Assembly: GCA_022695795.1 (NCBI GenBank)
Contig: MU404162.1
Coordinates: forward strand, 62,001 to 126,000
Direction: 5' to 3'
DNA length: 64,000 nt
DNA from: Biscogniauxia marginata
Lineage: Eukaryota; Ascomycota; Sordariomycetes; Xylariales; Xylariaceae
The translations under genes were made by a program, and so were the position numbers. The stretch's first letter is position 1. Each line of letters starts with the position of its first letter. Shown here piece after piece: positions 22,405 through 37,620 of this stretch. Under the pieces are notes generated by a model. That model searched no databases. It saw only the letters and a program-made list of their open reading frames with translations, and had not been told where the DNA came from.

Positions 22405-25320
22405 GATATGGGCACTCGGTGCCGAGGGCTAGGCAAGTGGCCTATATAGTAATGTGACACAAGAAAAAGAGGGAGGGAGAAAACCAAGAGTCGTGTGGAG
22501 CTCCGTAAGGGAGAGTTGAGTGATTTGTATTATGTGCGTGTGCTATGAGTCGTTGACGGATCCGTTGAATACCGTTTGCGTGTGGAATAAACTTGCCATG
22601 AACCGTGGTTCGGGTGATATGAAAGCCAAAACAGCTCTTGATGGGTCCTTGTGTATACCAGAGCGAACTCTGATTTTGGTAGGCCGTAGTAACCAGGGCG
22701 GTCGTAGTTGGATGGGTATCTGATCAATGATAAAGAGTGAATACGGACTAGACAGAGATCGACGGAGGACGATGCTATATATGAGGACAGGGAAAGAGAC
22801 AATACTGGATAGGGAGGAGGGAGGGAGAGAAGATGGGGAAAAGAGACTTATGGACGGGGCTGAGCGGGCGGAGCGGGCATCAATAGCATCATCTAGTTAG
22901 TGCTCACACAGATTGTCGACAAAAAGGAAAGCCTTCAAGCCTCATGTGCTAGGGAATATGCAGGGTAGACAAGACGAAACAACAGTTCGGCACCGCCAAG
23001 CGCAGAGCTGCCATACTGTAGCTCCATACAGGGTTCATGGTCCCAACTGTGAGGACGATCCAAGGGTACCTGGAAGGGTGTGTGAAGGGAGCTAGGGGCC
23101 GGGGTGTGCGCAGGACACGAAGTAGAATCAATGATGCCGCCACGGTGGAGAGCCACGAGGCAACTAGCGCAAAGTAGATGCCCCATTCTGGACTCTTTAC
23201 TAGACGAGAAAAGACAGAGAAAACGTGCGTGTGTATATGTGTAAGAGAGAGAGAGAGTGCGAGCAGGGGGGGCCTAAAGTTTTTTCTCCTTTTCTTCCTT
23301 TTCTTCTTCTTCCCCCCCTCCCCCCTCCCTTTCCCCCCCGTCTTTTCCTTTCCTTTTCCTTTCAGACTCTTTAGGGGAGCAGCACGGGAGAGCCGTGCTC
23401 ACCAAGGTTTAGAGGGTTTAAGGTTGCTGCCATCACTATTTAAGACGGCAGGCGAAGAAGCTTGATCAGGACAGTTTAACTTACCTGGTTTAGCTGAAGG
23501 TTTAAGTACATTGTAGGATTAGCTGAAAACACCTGGACGGCGGAGCTCTAAAAGATAGGTATGAATGTCATTACTTATTTTACATCAATACATATCTTAT
23601 ACACATACATTTATTCTTTAAACGATAAACGTGACAGCAAGAGCTAGCCTAAGACATGCAGCAGAAAAAAAAAACAAAAAAAATCTAGACTCTACCCAGT
23701 AAATACAAGTGGACAAGGACGGCGTCGAGGGTGGGAGGATATGATATTTTTATTGTCCCCCATCCTACCCCCTTGAGATGGGTTTGCATCTGCTGATACG
23801 AATGAGATGTGTTGCCCATTGTCTGGCACCCCCAGTCGGCGATCTCGCATACCCATCCCCTTGGGATCGATGGCTACTTGCCTGCCCTACATTAAATGGG
23901 TACGGTCCAAGGTATAGGGAAATAAAATCTACGGTGCCAGATCGCCAAGCAGCGCCCGCCATTTTGGCAACCCGTCGCTGATCCCTGACAGGTCACGGTC
24001 CCTCGGCTGGCTGAACGACAGGTTTGCATCATGAAAGTGACTGGGCACTGTGTTGCTGTATGTAATCATTATAACCTGTCCTCGTCACACACACACACTC
24101 GTCATTATCGCCCCCGCCAGTCGATGATGTTGCGATTCTGCCCAACATAGCTTTACATGACGAGATCGAGCTTCTTTTACATATATATATATATTAGGTC
24201 TATCCTGGCACCAGGCCAATGCCAACGCGATAGATAGCCATTGAACCCTTACACAATTCCCAACTTGGTCACGATTTATGAAGTCTTGAAACGGTAAACT
24301 CAAGCGAGCCAAAATTCCTGTTCAGCTGCAATGCGCAATGCAAGCCCGACCCTTGTCGCTTAGCCGTCTTGTCCCTTTTTATCAAAGATAACAAACCTCA
24401 ACGCCCTCTTCCGTCCGAGACATTGATGTGTCTTGGGGGGGTCCGTTCCGCCTTCTCCGCTCGTTCCCGCCCCGCTCCAATCTTCTCGCATTTCGTAGGT
24501 ATGCATGGCATATTAATGAGCGAGAAGTGTATGAATCTCGTCAGACCTTAGGGCACGAATTTAGCTTAACAATACCTGAGGGGAAGCCGACAACTTGATC
24601 ATCATGCCTAATTATTACCCACACATTTGCTAGCTGTCATGCCGAGGCACGTCTTGTTCACTATAATCAATAAGTGGAGCGAGGTCGGTAATAGGATACG
24701 GATAACTCTGGAGTTTTGCACCAGTATAGGCACCGTCAGGTGGGAGAGAGGAAAAAAGGAGACGAAAGAAACACCGCCCTCCCCCCCAAAAAAATAAATA
24801 AAAAGAGAATAAAAAGAATAAACCCGGTGCATTCAAGCAAGATAACGCGAGCCACACGCATCTCGTGCGTCGGCTTTTGGGTATAGTAATGAATCCCATC
24901 AATATAACGCTCCGATCTCGTGTCATCGTGCCAAACGCCCATTCCGTTGCCGCTGGAGCAACTTGTACGATCCATCCTCGGGTAACAAGACCCTGCCAGC
25001 ACTTGGTCCGAGTCTGTTACCCACTCTATACCGTAAACCTTGAATATTTCTTAGCGAGCTAGCCGTCACGCTGGCCCTGAAATGTAAACAAATCCAGAAT
25101 AATATGAATAGAAAGCCCGTGGAACCATAGTACATCCATCCCATTTGCTCAAGTTGCCGAAACTCCCTGCTCCCAACTAAGGCACAGATCAATCCGACAT
25201 CTGCGACCAACCATAGCCTACTTGGCATCCGCTTGACGCCTTACTCTGTTCACCACCGGCGAAAGAGCCAGCGAGGTGAGGCGGTGGGCCTTCCTTCGCT
25301 CCCAAAACAAAACTGCCGTT
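22405..25320. other. 2.9-kb upstream region of flbD / 3' flank of OGT
   Basis: No supported gene. Notable are an 84-base pyrimidine tract at 23280-23363 with a single interrupting G, an AG run just before it (23247-23257), short CA and TA microsatellites (24086-24100, 24180-24195) and an A-rich segment (24783-24820). Likely contains the flbD promoter and 5' leader. Confidence 0.5.
23280..23363 (+). repeat. long homopyrimidine tract
   Basis: About 84 bases of only C and T, broken by one G at 23340, located roughly 0.9 kb upstream of the flbD start codon. Such polypurine/polypyrimidine tracts can form triplex DNA; whether it matters here is unknown. Confidence 0.8.
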
Positions 25321-28300
25321 CTATAGGTAGATATCACCGCCCTCGCCGGCCACCCAACGCCGCCACGCTTGCTCATAAGCGTTCTCAAGGTCATCCACCC
25401 ACCTGTGCGTATCAAACAACGCACATTTCCACTTGGCTTCAAATAGGATCTTTCGAATCTCGGCTAGTCGCCCTGTCCCCTCACAGTATTGCCCACTTAC
25501 ACGCCGATAACTTAAACTGCTTGCAAGCCGGGTCGCAAGACTCTCATAGTCGTTTTCATCAGTAGCGATCAGTTCTCGAGCCGCTTGGTGACCGTCGCTA
25601 TTCTTAGGTAGCGCTCCCTTGAGGATTGATGCTGCCATACGCGAACACATTTTATACGGATATCTCGGCAACGTCAACAGCGGCGTGCTGGACCAGAGCA
25701 CGTCTGCAGCAGTTGTGTGTGCATTGCATTCTGGTGTGTCTAGGAATAGGTCGCAGACACGCGCTCGTGATATATGCTGTTGTTTCGGCGCCACATCCGT
25801 GAACAAGATCCGACTTGCGACTTCGTCTCCTGCCCATGCCTTGGCGGTCCTCTTCAAGTTGTGCTCGCCAAGTTCGGGGAATCTAAGCAGCCACAACACA
25901 GCCTGGGGGACATTAGAGAGAATGCGCAGCCATGTACGAAATGTCGAGGGATCAATCTAGTTGATGTGGTTAGCAAACAAGATGAGTGAGCAGCACATGC
26001 TGTGCTCTAATTGATGGGTATATTACCTTGTATAGTTGATTGAAATTCCCCAAGATGATCGTGTCATCGGGAAGGTTTGGGAAGAGCTCTTTACGCATCT
26101 TCCATCGACGCTTTAGCTCGTCCTCCCAGGTTATAGCCCTCTCATCTGCATCGCAAGACTGGGCATGGTCGCAACAAAAAAAGGTGTCACGGCAAAAAAT
26201 TATGTTTTCCGAATACACCCAGTCCTCTGTCTCGTTGAACTCTTCGTCCCGAAATACATCCTCTAGACTCAAGTTGTTTCTTAGCGGTCTCAAGGTGGAC
26301 GGTGGGACGGCTATCTCGTCGGCTAGGAGGTAATCGCACCATTCTGCGCCGAGAGTACCAGCAAAGCCCATGAAAGACATCTGTATCGGTGCCGGACGTG
26401 CTGCGAAGATTTCGTTCCTTGCACCTCTGGTATACCCATTCAGATTGACAAGGATGTGGATCTCGTCCTCAACTATTTTTTCAACTAGTTTTTCAGCAGA
26501 CCAGCTGCTTACATCGCGGAATACAGGGGCTTCACGCTCAATCTGTTGCCTATGGGCAGACCTATCGCTAGCAGTCGTGGCATAGCAAAACGCCTTGGCC
26601 CGACTTGGATCGTGGAAACCAAACACAGATTGCATACTATAGATGCAGAAAGTCAGCGAGTCTCGAAAGACGTAGAGTTGTTAGTAGATAAAGTAGTACA
26701 TACAGGTGAGCAAGGGGGTGGTTATTGAAGTCTGACGATACATAACCAATATTTAGCTGAGGGTTAGGAGGAGGCGGCGGCGGATAAACGGAGTTGGGCA
26801 GCCAAGGGGACCTCAAGGTAGAGCATGAGATTCTTGCAGCATTTCGTTGCGAAATCATCCGAATATCCTTGGCGGTTAGTGGACAAGTAAATGTATGGAA
26901 AGGAAGGACCGTCGGTGCTGCCGGTACAGCCAGCGATGTAGGAAGCCTAGGCCTAGGGTATGCAGCATGCGGTGGACGACCGTAGACATACTTATCCTGG
27001 TACCAACGCCGCATTGCTGTTTTGGTCGAACGCTCGATGAGTCGAAGAAGTCGTGACCCTTCCCACGGACGGCCAGCCCAGTTGCGAATTTCTAGCTCGA
27101 GGTTTAGGTCCCTGTCGGTCTCATCTGCTGTGATTCGCCGCAGCTGTGGGAGTAAAGAATCAAGAACATCGCTTCGCAATATCCTAGTACCCCAATGGGA
27201 TGAGTCCGACAATTGCTTTGAGACAATATCCACTACCTTCTTCATCAAACCGCTCCCAACTCCTTCATCCTTGGCGTCCTTAAGCATTCCATTATCATCT
27301 ACGTGCCAGCGATCGTATCTCCCGCCGTCAAGAACTACGCCGCCCCGGTTTCTCCAATCACATACGGAATTTAGAGCCGTAGACAGACCGCAGACCGCCT
27401 CGGCAAATTGAGGATTAGAGTTGACGGCCCGCTTGTAATACATAATCGCGTCGCTGATGCGCCCACGGTCCTTAACGGCATTGGCAAGATTTGTCAGGGC
27501 AATATCGAAGTCCCCGTCACAAGCCACGGCCTGCTCGTACATCTGAATGGCCAGATCGAGTTGCCCAATGTCCTTGAGTAGGCTCCCTAAGTTAGTGTGT
27601 AGATGGACATGTTTCGAGTCCAAATTCAAACCATAATTATAATAAGCGAGGGCCAGAGCAAGCCCGCTACCGGGGGTGATTCCGGGAATCTGAGGCGCGG
27701 ATGGGTGATCTGACATCAAGGGGGGAGGAGTAGAACTTGGCTGCTGGACGCTAGCGAGGAGTATCCCCACGTTGTTAGCCGTTGACGGGCTTTCGGAGAG
27801 TGATAGAGAGAGGTAGTAAAGAGCTAGAATATCGTCAACACCGGGTGGTTGGCGCATGAGTCTGGGATAAGAGCCGCCGTTAGACATAGTATCTTGAAAT
27901 ATCTTCGCTAGTGAGAGAAGCGAGTTGCTGGTAGTGGAGATTGCCGTCTTCTTTGGTACACCATCAGGCACAAAACGTAGTCCGGGTAGCTCGCCGTGGC
28001 CAGAGAATACTAGTCGCGCAGTATGCCTTGCTCTTTCTGGCGGTAGGAGCAGTGGGCTGGACGGCGGGTTGCGCAGACCATTGCAGCTTTGGAGAGCTTG
28101 TACGTCTGGAGGCGATAGGACCAGCTGTATTCTGCGGATAAGGGAATGAATGCACTTGAGGGTTTTCCCAGAACTGATGAGTACTGTTTCCTCAAATGCC
28201 TCGGATGCGCGGTCAATGTCCTTCAAGGCATATAGCATATTCCCTTTTGCATGGATAAGAGCGATGACGCGTCCGTTCTCGCTGCCAGCCACACAATAGC

Positions 28301-30272
28301 CACTTGACCCGAAGCCGGGCGCCCTGTATTCGTCAACAGAGCCGTTGCTGTTTGTAGGGTCATAGTGAGACAAGAGCTGCGGTTTCACAGAACCATGTGA
28401 AAGGTTATTCGCCTCGGGAACCACCTCGTGGTTGGGACCGCTACCGTCATGTAATCTAATAGATCGTTGAACAAAATCAATGATATCCACGGCTTCCTTG
28501 CTTCGGTGGCTCGAACAAAGTAGACCCACAAGGTGCTCGACGGCTTCCAGGAAGCTCGGCCTCCTACGAACTGCCTGTAACCAGTGATTCTCGGCTTCTT
28601 CATGTCGATTGAGACAGTAGAGAGTAGCGGCAATATTTGAAAACGCCTCGACGTGACTGTACAACGCACTCATGTCAGTTATTTGCACAGGACTCGGGCG
28701 AGAGAAAAGGTGAACATACTTTCCGTCCAACGATATGATCCTTTGGAACCACTCTAGCGATTGCTCATAATGCTCAAGCCCGTAATGTAAACAGCCGCCA
28801 AGTAGCATTCCATCTATCCATTCCCAACCACTTTGCTCACATAAGTTAGTTAACATCTCCACTGCAGCCTTAGCCCCAGTCAGCGGCGTGACTGGGGTTC
28901 GTCCACGTGGCGAGTCAATACCATTTAGTCGTGAGCTATCAGCGTTGAACAGATGATAGAATGCCGGATGATGAATTTCATTTCCCCGAAAATGGCCACT
29001 TCTTGGAGGCTGCGTACGTGAATCTGCTGGTGTCCCGGATTGGCTACTCATCGTATAATGATCGCTTCTCATATCAGAGTAAGGCGCAGGGCTCCTAGCA
29101 TGCTGTAGGCCGAAAGAGCTTGCGGAATTATTGAGTGGCTTCGGGAGTTTTGGAAAGATGACCATTTTTGAGGAGGATCTAGCTCCAGCAGAAGAACGGC
29201 CATTCGACTTCTTGCTATGATGCAGATATGACAACAGCTCAACGTATGATCGATGAGCATATGTCAAGGCTTTTTCTCGGAACTTCGCGGGAGAGGAAGA
29301 GTCTTGAAGTTGAGCCCCGGGCGTAGTGTACCGGGCTGGATCGAGCGTAAGAGATTCCAAACCCTGCGAAGGCGCCTGGAAGCTCCCCGAGTTCAACTCA
29401 TAGAGGGGTCGAGCGTTAAAGGACATGCCTGAGGATAAGGCCGTATCCAGGCGGTAATCAGACATAGGCGGATGGTTAAGACCATGATAAGTCGGTATGC
29501 TTGGATGTAGCATAGGTTGACAGCCGGGAACAATGGCGTCTGGCCAGGCTGGGGGCGGGATTAGACCCCCGTTATTGAATACAGCAGGCCCGGGAGGTTG
29601 TTGATATGCGGGTTGAAGGACAGTTGGCACTCCCGCTCCGTTGTTGTAAGGGTAGTATGCCATGGACGGGCCGCTCGGGGCACAGTCGAGTGCCATGTCA
29701 CAGCGTAGACCATGGCCCAAGCCGGTCTGCCAGCGGCCACCTCCCAGGGACATCAGGTTCGAACCGGGGCCGTTCACCCCGCCGAGGTCGCGACTGTTGA
29801 AAGACGAGGATGGCGCATAGGCCCAACCCTCGGTTGATGATCGAATAGCATGTTTCACAGGTCGAAAGTCCCGCTGTGAAGCAGCAGCAGAGGGAACCGC
29901 GTTAGAAGCAGGCAGTATCATATGCTTCAAGGGCGGCGGGCCAGACGCGAGTTGAGTCGGGGTGCCGTCGTATCCAGCATCGATCGTACCATTCGGGGTT
30001 TTGCGCCTCAGGTGGTGCTCGCCGGGTTCGGATAGATGGGATGGGACCATAAGACTGGCGGACCTCGGATGAGCCGGGTGCGGTGCTGGCGGGTGCGAGG
30101 TGCGGATAGGAAAGGTACGATCGGTAGAGGCGGTATCGAGCATGGGATGGCGGCCATGGCGTTGGAAAGAAAGGTGACCGTGGCGGCGGTCCAGTTGAAA
30201 AGGCGACGGCGGCAGCGAGTCGGGATGGAGCGAGGGCTGCACCATCTGGTGCATCTGAAGTAAGGGTAGCAT
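25321..30272 (-). CDS. intracellular O-GlcNAc transferase (OGT, glycosyltransferase family 41)
   Basis: Transfers GlcNAc from UDP-GlcNAc to Ser/Thr of cytosolic and nuclear proteins. Three exons: 30272-26704, 26636-26027, 25956-25321; introns of 67 bp (GTATGT) and 70 bp (GTAATA) restore the frame exactly, giving 1604 residues. The first 350 or so residues are disordered. TPR-type repeats lie within about 450-1000, clearest at 857-957 (LHTNLGSLLKDIGQLDLAIQ and the repeat after it). The catalytic domain begins near residue 1170: GYVSSDFNNHPLAHL with H1185, HILVNLNGYTRGARNE, and K1393 in LYKIDPST. It continues with WLLRFPELGE and HTTAADVLW containing H1473 and D1478; these match the conserved active-site and UDP-binding residues of human OGT (H498, K842, H920, D925). 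No key residue is missing. The fungal N-terminus is much longer than the animal one. The exact start is uncertain. Confidence 0.95.
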
Positions 30273-32205
30273 CGGGCCCGGACAGAACAGGACTGGAAAG
30301 GAGCGTATTGAAAAGCTAGCCCGACGAGTGGTCTCATCATAGCCTGCGATAGAAGCTAGCCGATGGACATCTGGACGCAGAAGGTTGGCGTGTTAGCATC
30401 GGCACCGACAAGAGGAGCAGCCCGCCAGCCGGGTAATCGGCTGGTCAGCAGAGGAGTAGCCGTCCCTCGCCCTCCACACTAGCCTTCGCGACGGAAAGCG
30501 AGGGAGAGAGGCAGGGACCAGCACGTAGATGGTTGGCACGCAATGGAAACAGGATGGAGTTGGAGCTGGAGTTGGAGTATCGGAATAACGAAATTCAATC
30601 GAGTAGCAGGTGGATCGAAGTTATGGAAACGGCCTAGTGGTGGGCTAAAGCTCTGGGAAAGAACGAGTTCGTCAACTCGATGGGCCTGCCTACCTTCCTA
30701 CTCTGCCATCGCAAAAATAGCCTTGCGCGTTTAGTTCAATGGGCCGGGATAATATAGATACTAGGCGGGACAGTGCCTAGCAGGAGAGTAGGAGAGTAGG
30801 AGGCTGGTATGCAGATATGTAGACGTGGGGGAGTCTGAAAGGTTCAAGTTTTCCTGCACAGTCAGTCATGGCAGAAATTGCGGTCATTTGAAGTCAGTCA
30901 GCCACTGCCAGTAGCATTTTAATCTGTATGTACATGTAGGTAGTGCATAAGGAGGTACATATATGTACATCATAACGTATCATAACGTGTTTCTTTTTAT
31001 TACACTAGTTGCCAGCAGCCGCCCGTCACATACAGCACCTACCTATTGGAATCTTGGGTACGTACATAGTTCTCTCAGCCCCATCAGCCGACCGTTGTTG
31101 ACTGGTGTATTGGTACCTCTGGGTTACCTGCATCTTGTCGAGACTCTGGTGCAGCACCAGGTATAAGTCAAGTCGGGGTTCCATCCTACGGATTCATCTA
31201 GTCAACAACCACCCACCCCCCCTTCCCACACAAATCTCCATACATTTCCTTCCCTTGCAAGCCTTGGTACGCTTAGGTACTTTTCCTTTTCCCTCTCATC
31301 ACGTCAATCTTGTTGAAGATACCTTATTCACGGCATCCATTCATTATCAATAAGCACTACCTACTTCTTATCGCTCACTTTTTATTGCCATTAGATTAGG
31401 TAGGTAGGTAAAGAACTGAGTTCTCCTCCGGTCAATATTAGCAGGAGATTTACCTAGTCGGCCCATTAGCTCAGCTAGAGTGGATGTCCCCGAGCGCTCG
31501 TGCCCAATAAGCAGTTCCATCCCGTCTTGTTAACAACTCACCATAGAACACAAACACCCTCTCAACCTGAAAACCCGACGCATCTACTACATACCAGTTT
31601 AGAGGAATGTTATCTTATGACAGAACCAACGTCGACGACGGCAGGCTAGAGACCCTCAGGATGTTGATCAGTCGAGCCATCTGTCCTGGTGTAACCACAG
31701 TATTTCCATTCCATTAACAGTTTGCTTCAGGATGTAAAACATAAATTCCTCTCGTCTCTCTGCCAAGCCATCCCAATACATACTTAACTGCTGTCCTATT
31801 TGGGGAGATGCCGCTGCTAATTTGTCAATGCTCATCACCTCTCCCAAGTCGGCTTTTACATCGTTGGAAACGTCAAGGTATACACATGCATGTTGACCAA
31901 AAAAAATTGGACCTCAACCTCCACGAGCTTTACAGCCGGAGGCCGCGGTGAGTAACGGGCCGAATATTATTCTTCCTTGACACAAAATAGAGATAGACCA
32001 TGGGAAGCTTGGCATATCTCGGAGTGTAGGCAAGGTTTTGAAATGAAGAACAGTCTTCAATTTCAGCACGTGCGATCCATCCAGGTCGGGTTGGTTCATA
32101 TTTCTTGATTTAGAAGGTTTTGGCGAAGCCTAAAGCAAAGCCATTCCTGAACTCCTGTAAAAGATGCGGAAGCAAGTAACATCTTAGCCCACCCAGTCCA
32201 ATCAA
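30273..32205. other. intergenic between OGT and RPL12
   Basis: OGT 5' leader/promoter and RPL12 3' flank. TAGGTA elements near 30930 and 31395-31410. A tRNA-like A-box look-alike near 31465 was rejected for lack of a B box and acceptor stem. No gene seen. Confidence 0.5.
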
Positions 32206-32952
32206 TTATTCCTGGGGAACTGCGTCCGACGAGTTAGTCCTAAGGATACTAGAGCTTTGTCCCCCCTGAGTACTTACTGTCGATCGCGCCACTATCGATA
32301 TCTTCAATGATAGCCTGTGGACTTCTTCCGTCAACCTGGCAGCCCACACTAACCGCCGTTCCCAAGATCTCCTTCACCGTTCCCGCCAACTCCTTGGAAA
32401 AGGACTTGAATCGCATTGTCCGGGCAATCTCGATGATATCGTCAAGGGGAACACTCTTGGTATGCTTGATGTTTTTTTCCTTCTTGCGATCGCGAGGTGG
32501 TTCTTTCAATGCTTTGATGATGAGGGAGGAAGCAGTAGGGACGACGGAAACGGCGGCTTGACGGTTTTGGATGGTGAGCTTGACAGTCACCCGGAGGCCT
32601 TTCTACCAATCGCATCAAGGTCAGTCTTGCGGCCCTGACTTCGGAAATCAGCGCAGAAAGCCTACCCAGTCACCCGTCGCCTTGGCGATATCCTCTCCAA
32701 CTTTCTTCGGTGACAGGCCAAGGGGACCGATCTTGGGAGCAAGTGCAGACGAAGCACCGACTTCTCCTCCAGTGGCTCGGAGGTGGCTGTAAATTCCAGT
32801 ATTAGCCCGCGCACACGATAACATGAAGCATCATGGCTCTGGCGTCTCGCGTACATCACCTTGACCTCATTGGGATCGATCTTGGGAGCTATATTCCGGG
32901 TAACGTCAGCTTCGGGAAGAAACAACGGTATTCGTAAATGAGACTTACGCAT
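32206..32952 (-). CDS. RPL12: 60S ribosomal protein L12 (uL11)
   Basis: Large-subunit ribosomal protein at the base of the P-stalk, contacting the GTPase-associated centre of the rRNA. Five exons fit exactly: 32952-32949 (only ATG plus one base), 32888-32855, 32786-32666, 32602-32278, 32219-32206; introns of 60, 68, 63 and 58 bp, all GT-AG. They add up to 165 residues, the canonical length. The protein begins [20 protein letters not shown], runs through [52 protein letters not shown] and [12 protein letters not shown], and ends GAIDIPQE. Every residue block expected of uL11 is present. The terminal coding exons of 4 and 14 nt explain why simple ORF calling shows only fragments. Confidence 0.97.
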
Positions 32953-34333
32953 CTTGATCGGATCTCAGGAGACTGACAATTGATTGTTGGGGTCGTGTGA
33001 ATTGTTCTTGGCCTCAGTCAAGGGCGCCTACAAGTCGGGAAGGGGGAAAAAGTTAAAGAGGTCGAGTCGATCTTAAGGAAATGGTTGTGGGTTTGGCAAG
33101 CCCTAACGCGGGGAGAGAAGGGGGGGGGGATAAAAAAATAAAAACGGGTCAGCAGTACGTACCTCTGCACCGAAGAATAACCGTAGCTGGGTACATCTTA
33201 ATGTAGGTAGTCTACAGATTATGCTTCGCACCGTATTTAAACTGTAATTTCGGACAGAGTGGGAGACTCGGCTCTCCAACATCGACCTCGAATACACCCC
33301 CATACTGGACCCGAACCATACCTACGGCATCAGTACTTACCTACATAATGTCCTATTAAGTGCATGCGCCTAGCAGGTACACAAGCACCGCGTATACTTA
33401 TGTAAGCATGCAGAGGCTTCTCTCTATGGACACCAGGTAGACGTAGGCTACATATATTAGGCACATAAATCTAAGATGCGTACCCCCATACTACGTAACA
33501 AATTATATGGGTGTTAATCGTTTATATACACGTGCATACTATACTATGCAGAAGGAATAGTGTTTATTCGCTACCTAGGTAGGTACCTAGATCCACAACA
33601 ATAACTTGTACCTTCTTGTAGCTATCAAGGAGCTCAAGTCGTCCAAAAAATCACGAGCAAATAATATTCCCATGAGGCCCGTGATATCGTTTTCTTGGTA
33701 GAGAATGGCTTGAATAACCGCCTCCCTCCCATGAACTACGTAGACCCAGGTAATATAAATGCAGAGGTTTGAGGCACCTGCTATGAGAGAAATCCAAGAA
33801 TGCCTGTAAGAAAATGACGGAACAAAAGTATACTGAATAAATAGTTGACAGGTAAGCCGGAGCTATCAACCTACATTTTATATTATTCTGTGGTTTGAAA
33901 TTTCGTAATGCCCGATACAGAACCGATATAAGGTGCCTAGGCATTTGAACATTTTGCTCATTAAATTAGTAGCTGCATACCTAAAGTAGGTGAACTTATT
34001 CTATAACACCTACCTATATATAGCACCTTTAGCCGGAGAGCAATCAAGTTGGGCCTAGTAGAATTCTAATCATGGTGTCGAGATAATCACGGCACCATTT
34101 GCTACATTAGACCACACTACTGTTGATGTGGAAGATGAGGGCATTATAGGTGGAACTAATGTATTTGACCAGTCTCATTGCCTTCTAGGCTTGCTATCGG
34201 CACGGCCTCACGGCCTTCACATTATCACAACTCTTCGAACAAATCCTTGGGTCTAATTCGTGCCGCTCACGGCCAGTCTTTTTCACCATGTATCAGTATT
34301 TTTCGGGACGAAGAATAAAACAAATATTAGTAC
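32953..34333. other. intergenic between RPL12 and SEC23
   Basis: RPL12 promoter/5' leader and SEC23 3' flank, with TAGGTA/TACCTA clusters at 33570-33595 and 33980-34020. No supported gene or RNA. Confidence 0.5.

Positions 34334-37620
<3,287 letters not shown>

Noticed and set aside
24780..24830. poly-A/AAATAAA stretch as a retrotransposon tail
   Set aside because: No adjacent reverse-transcriptase coding or target-site duplication visible.
31450..31530. tRNA-like string (TTAGCTCAGCTAGAGTGG resembles an A box)
   Set aside because: No B box (GGTTCGANTCC) at the right distance and no complementary acceptor stem.
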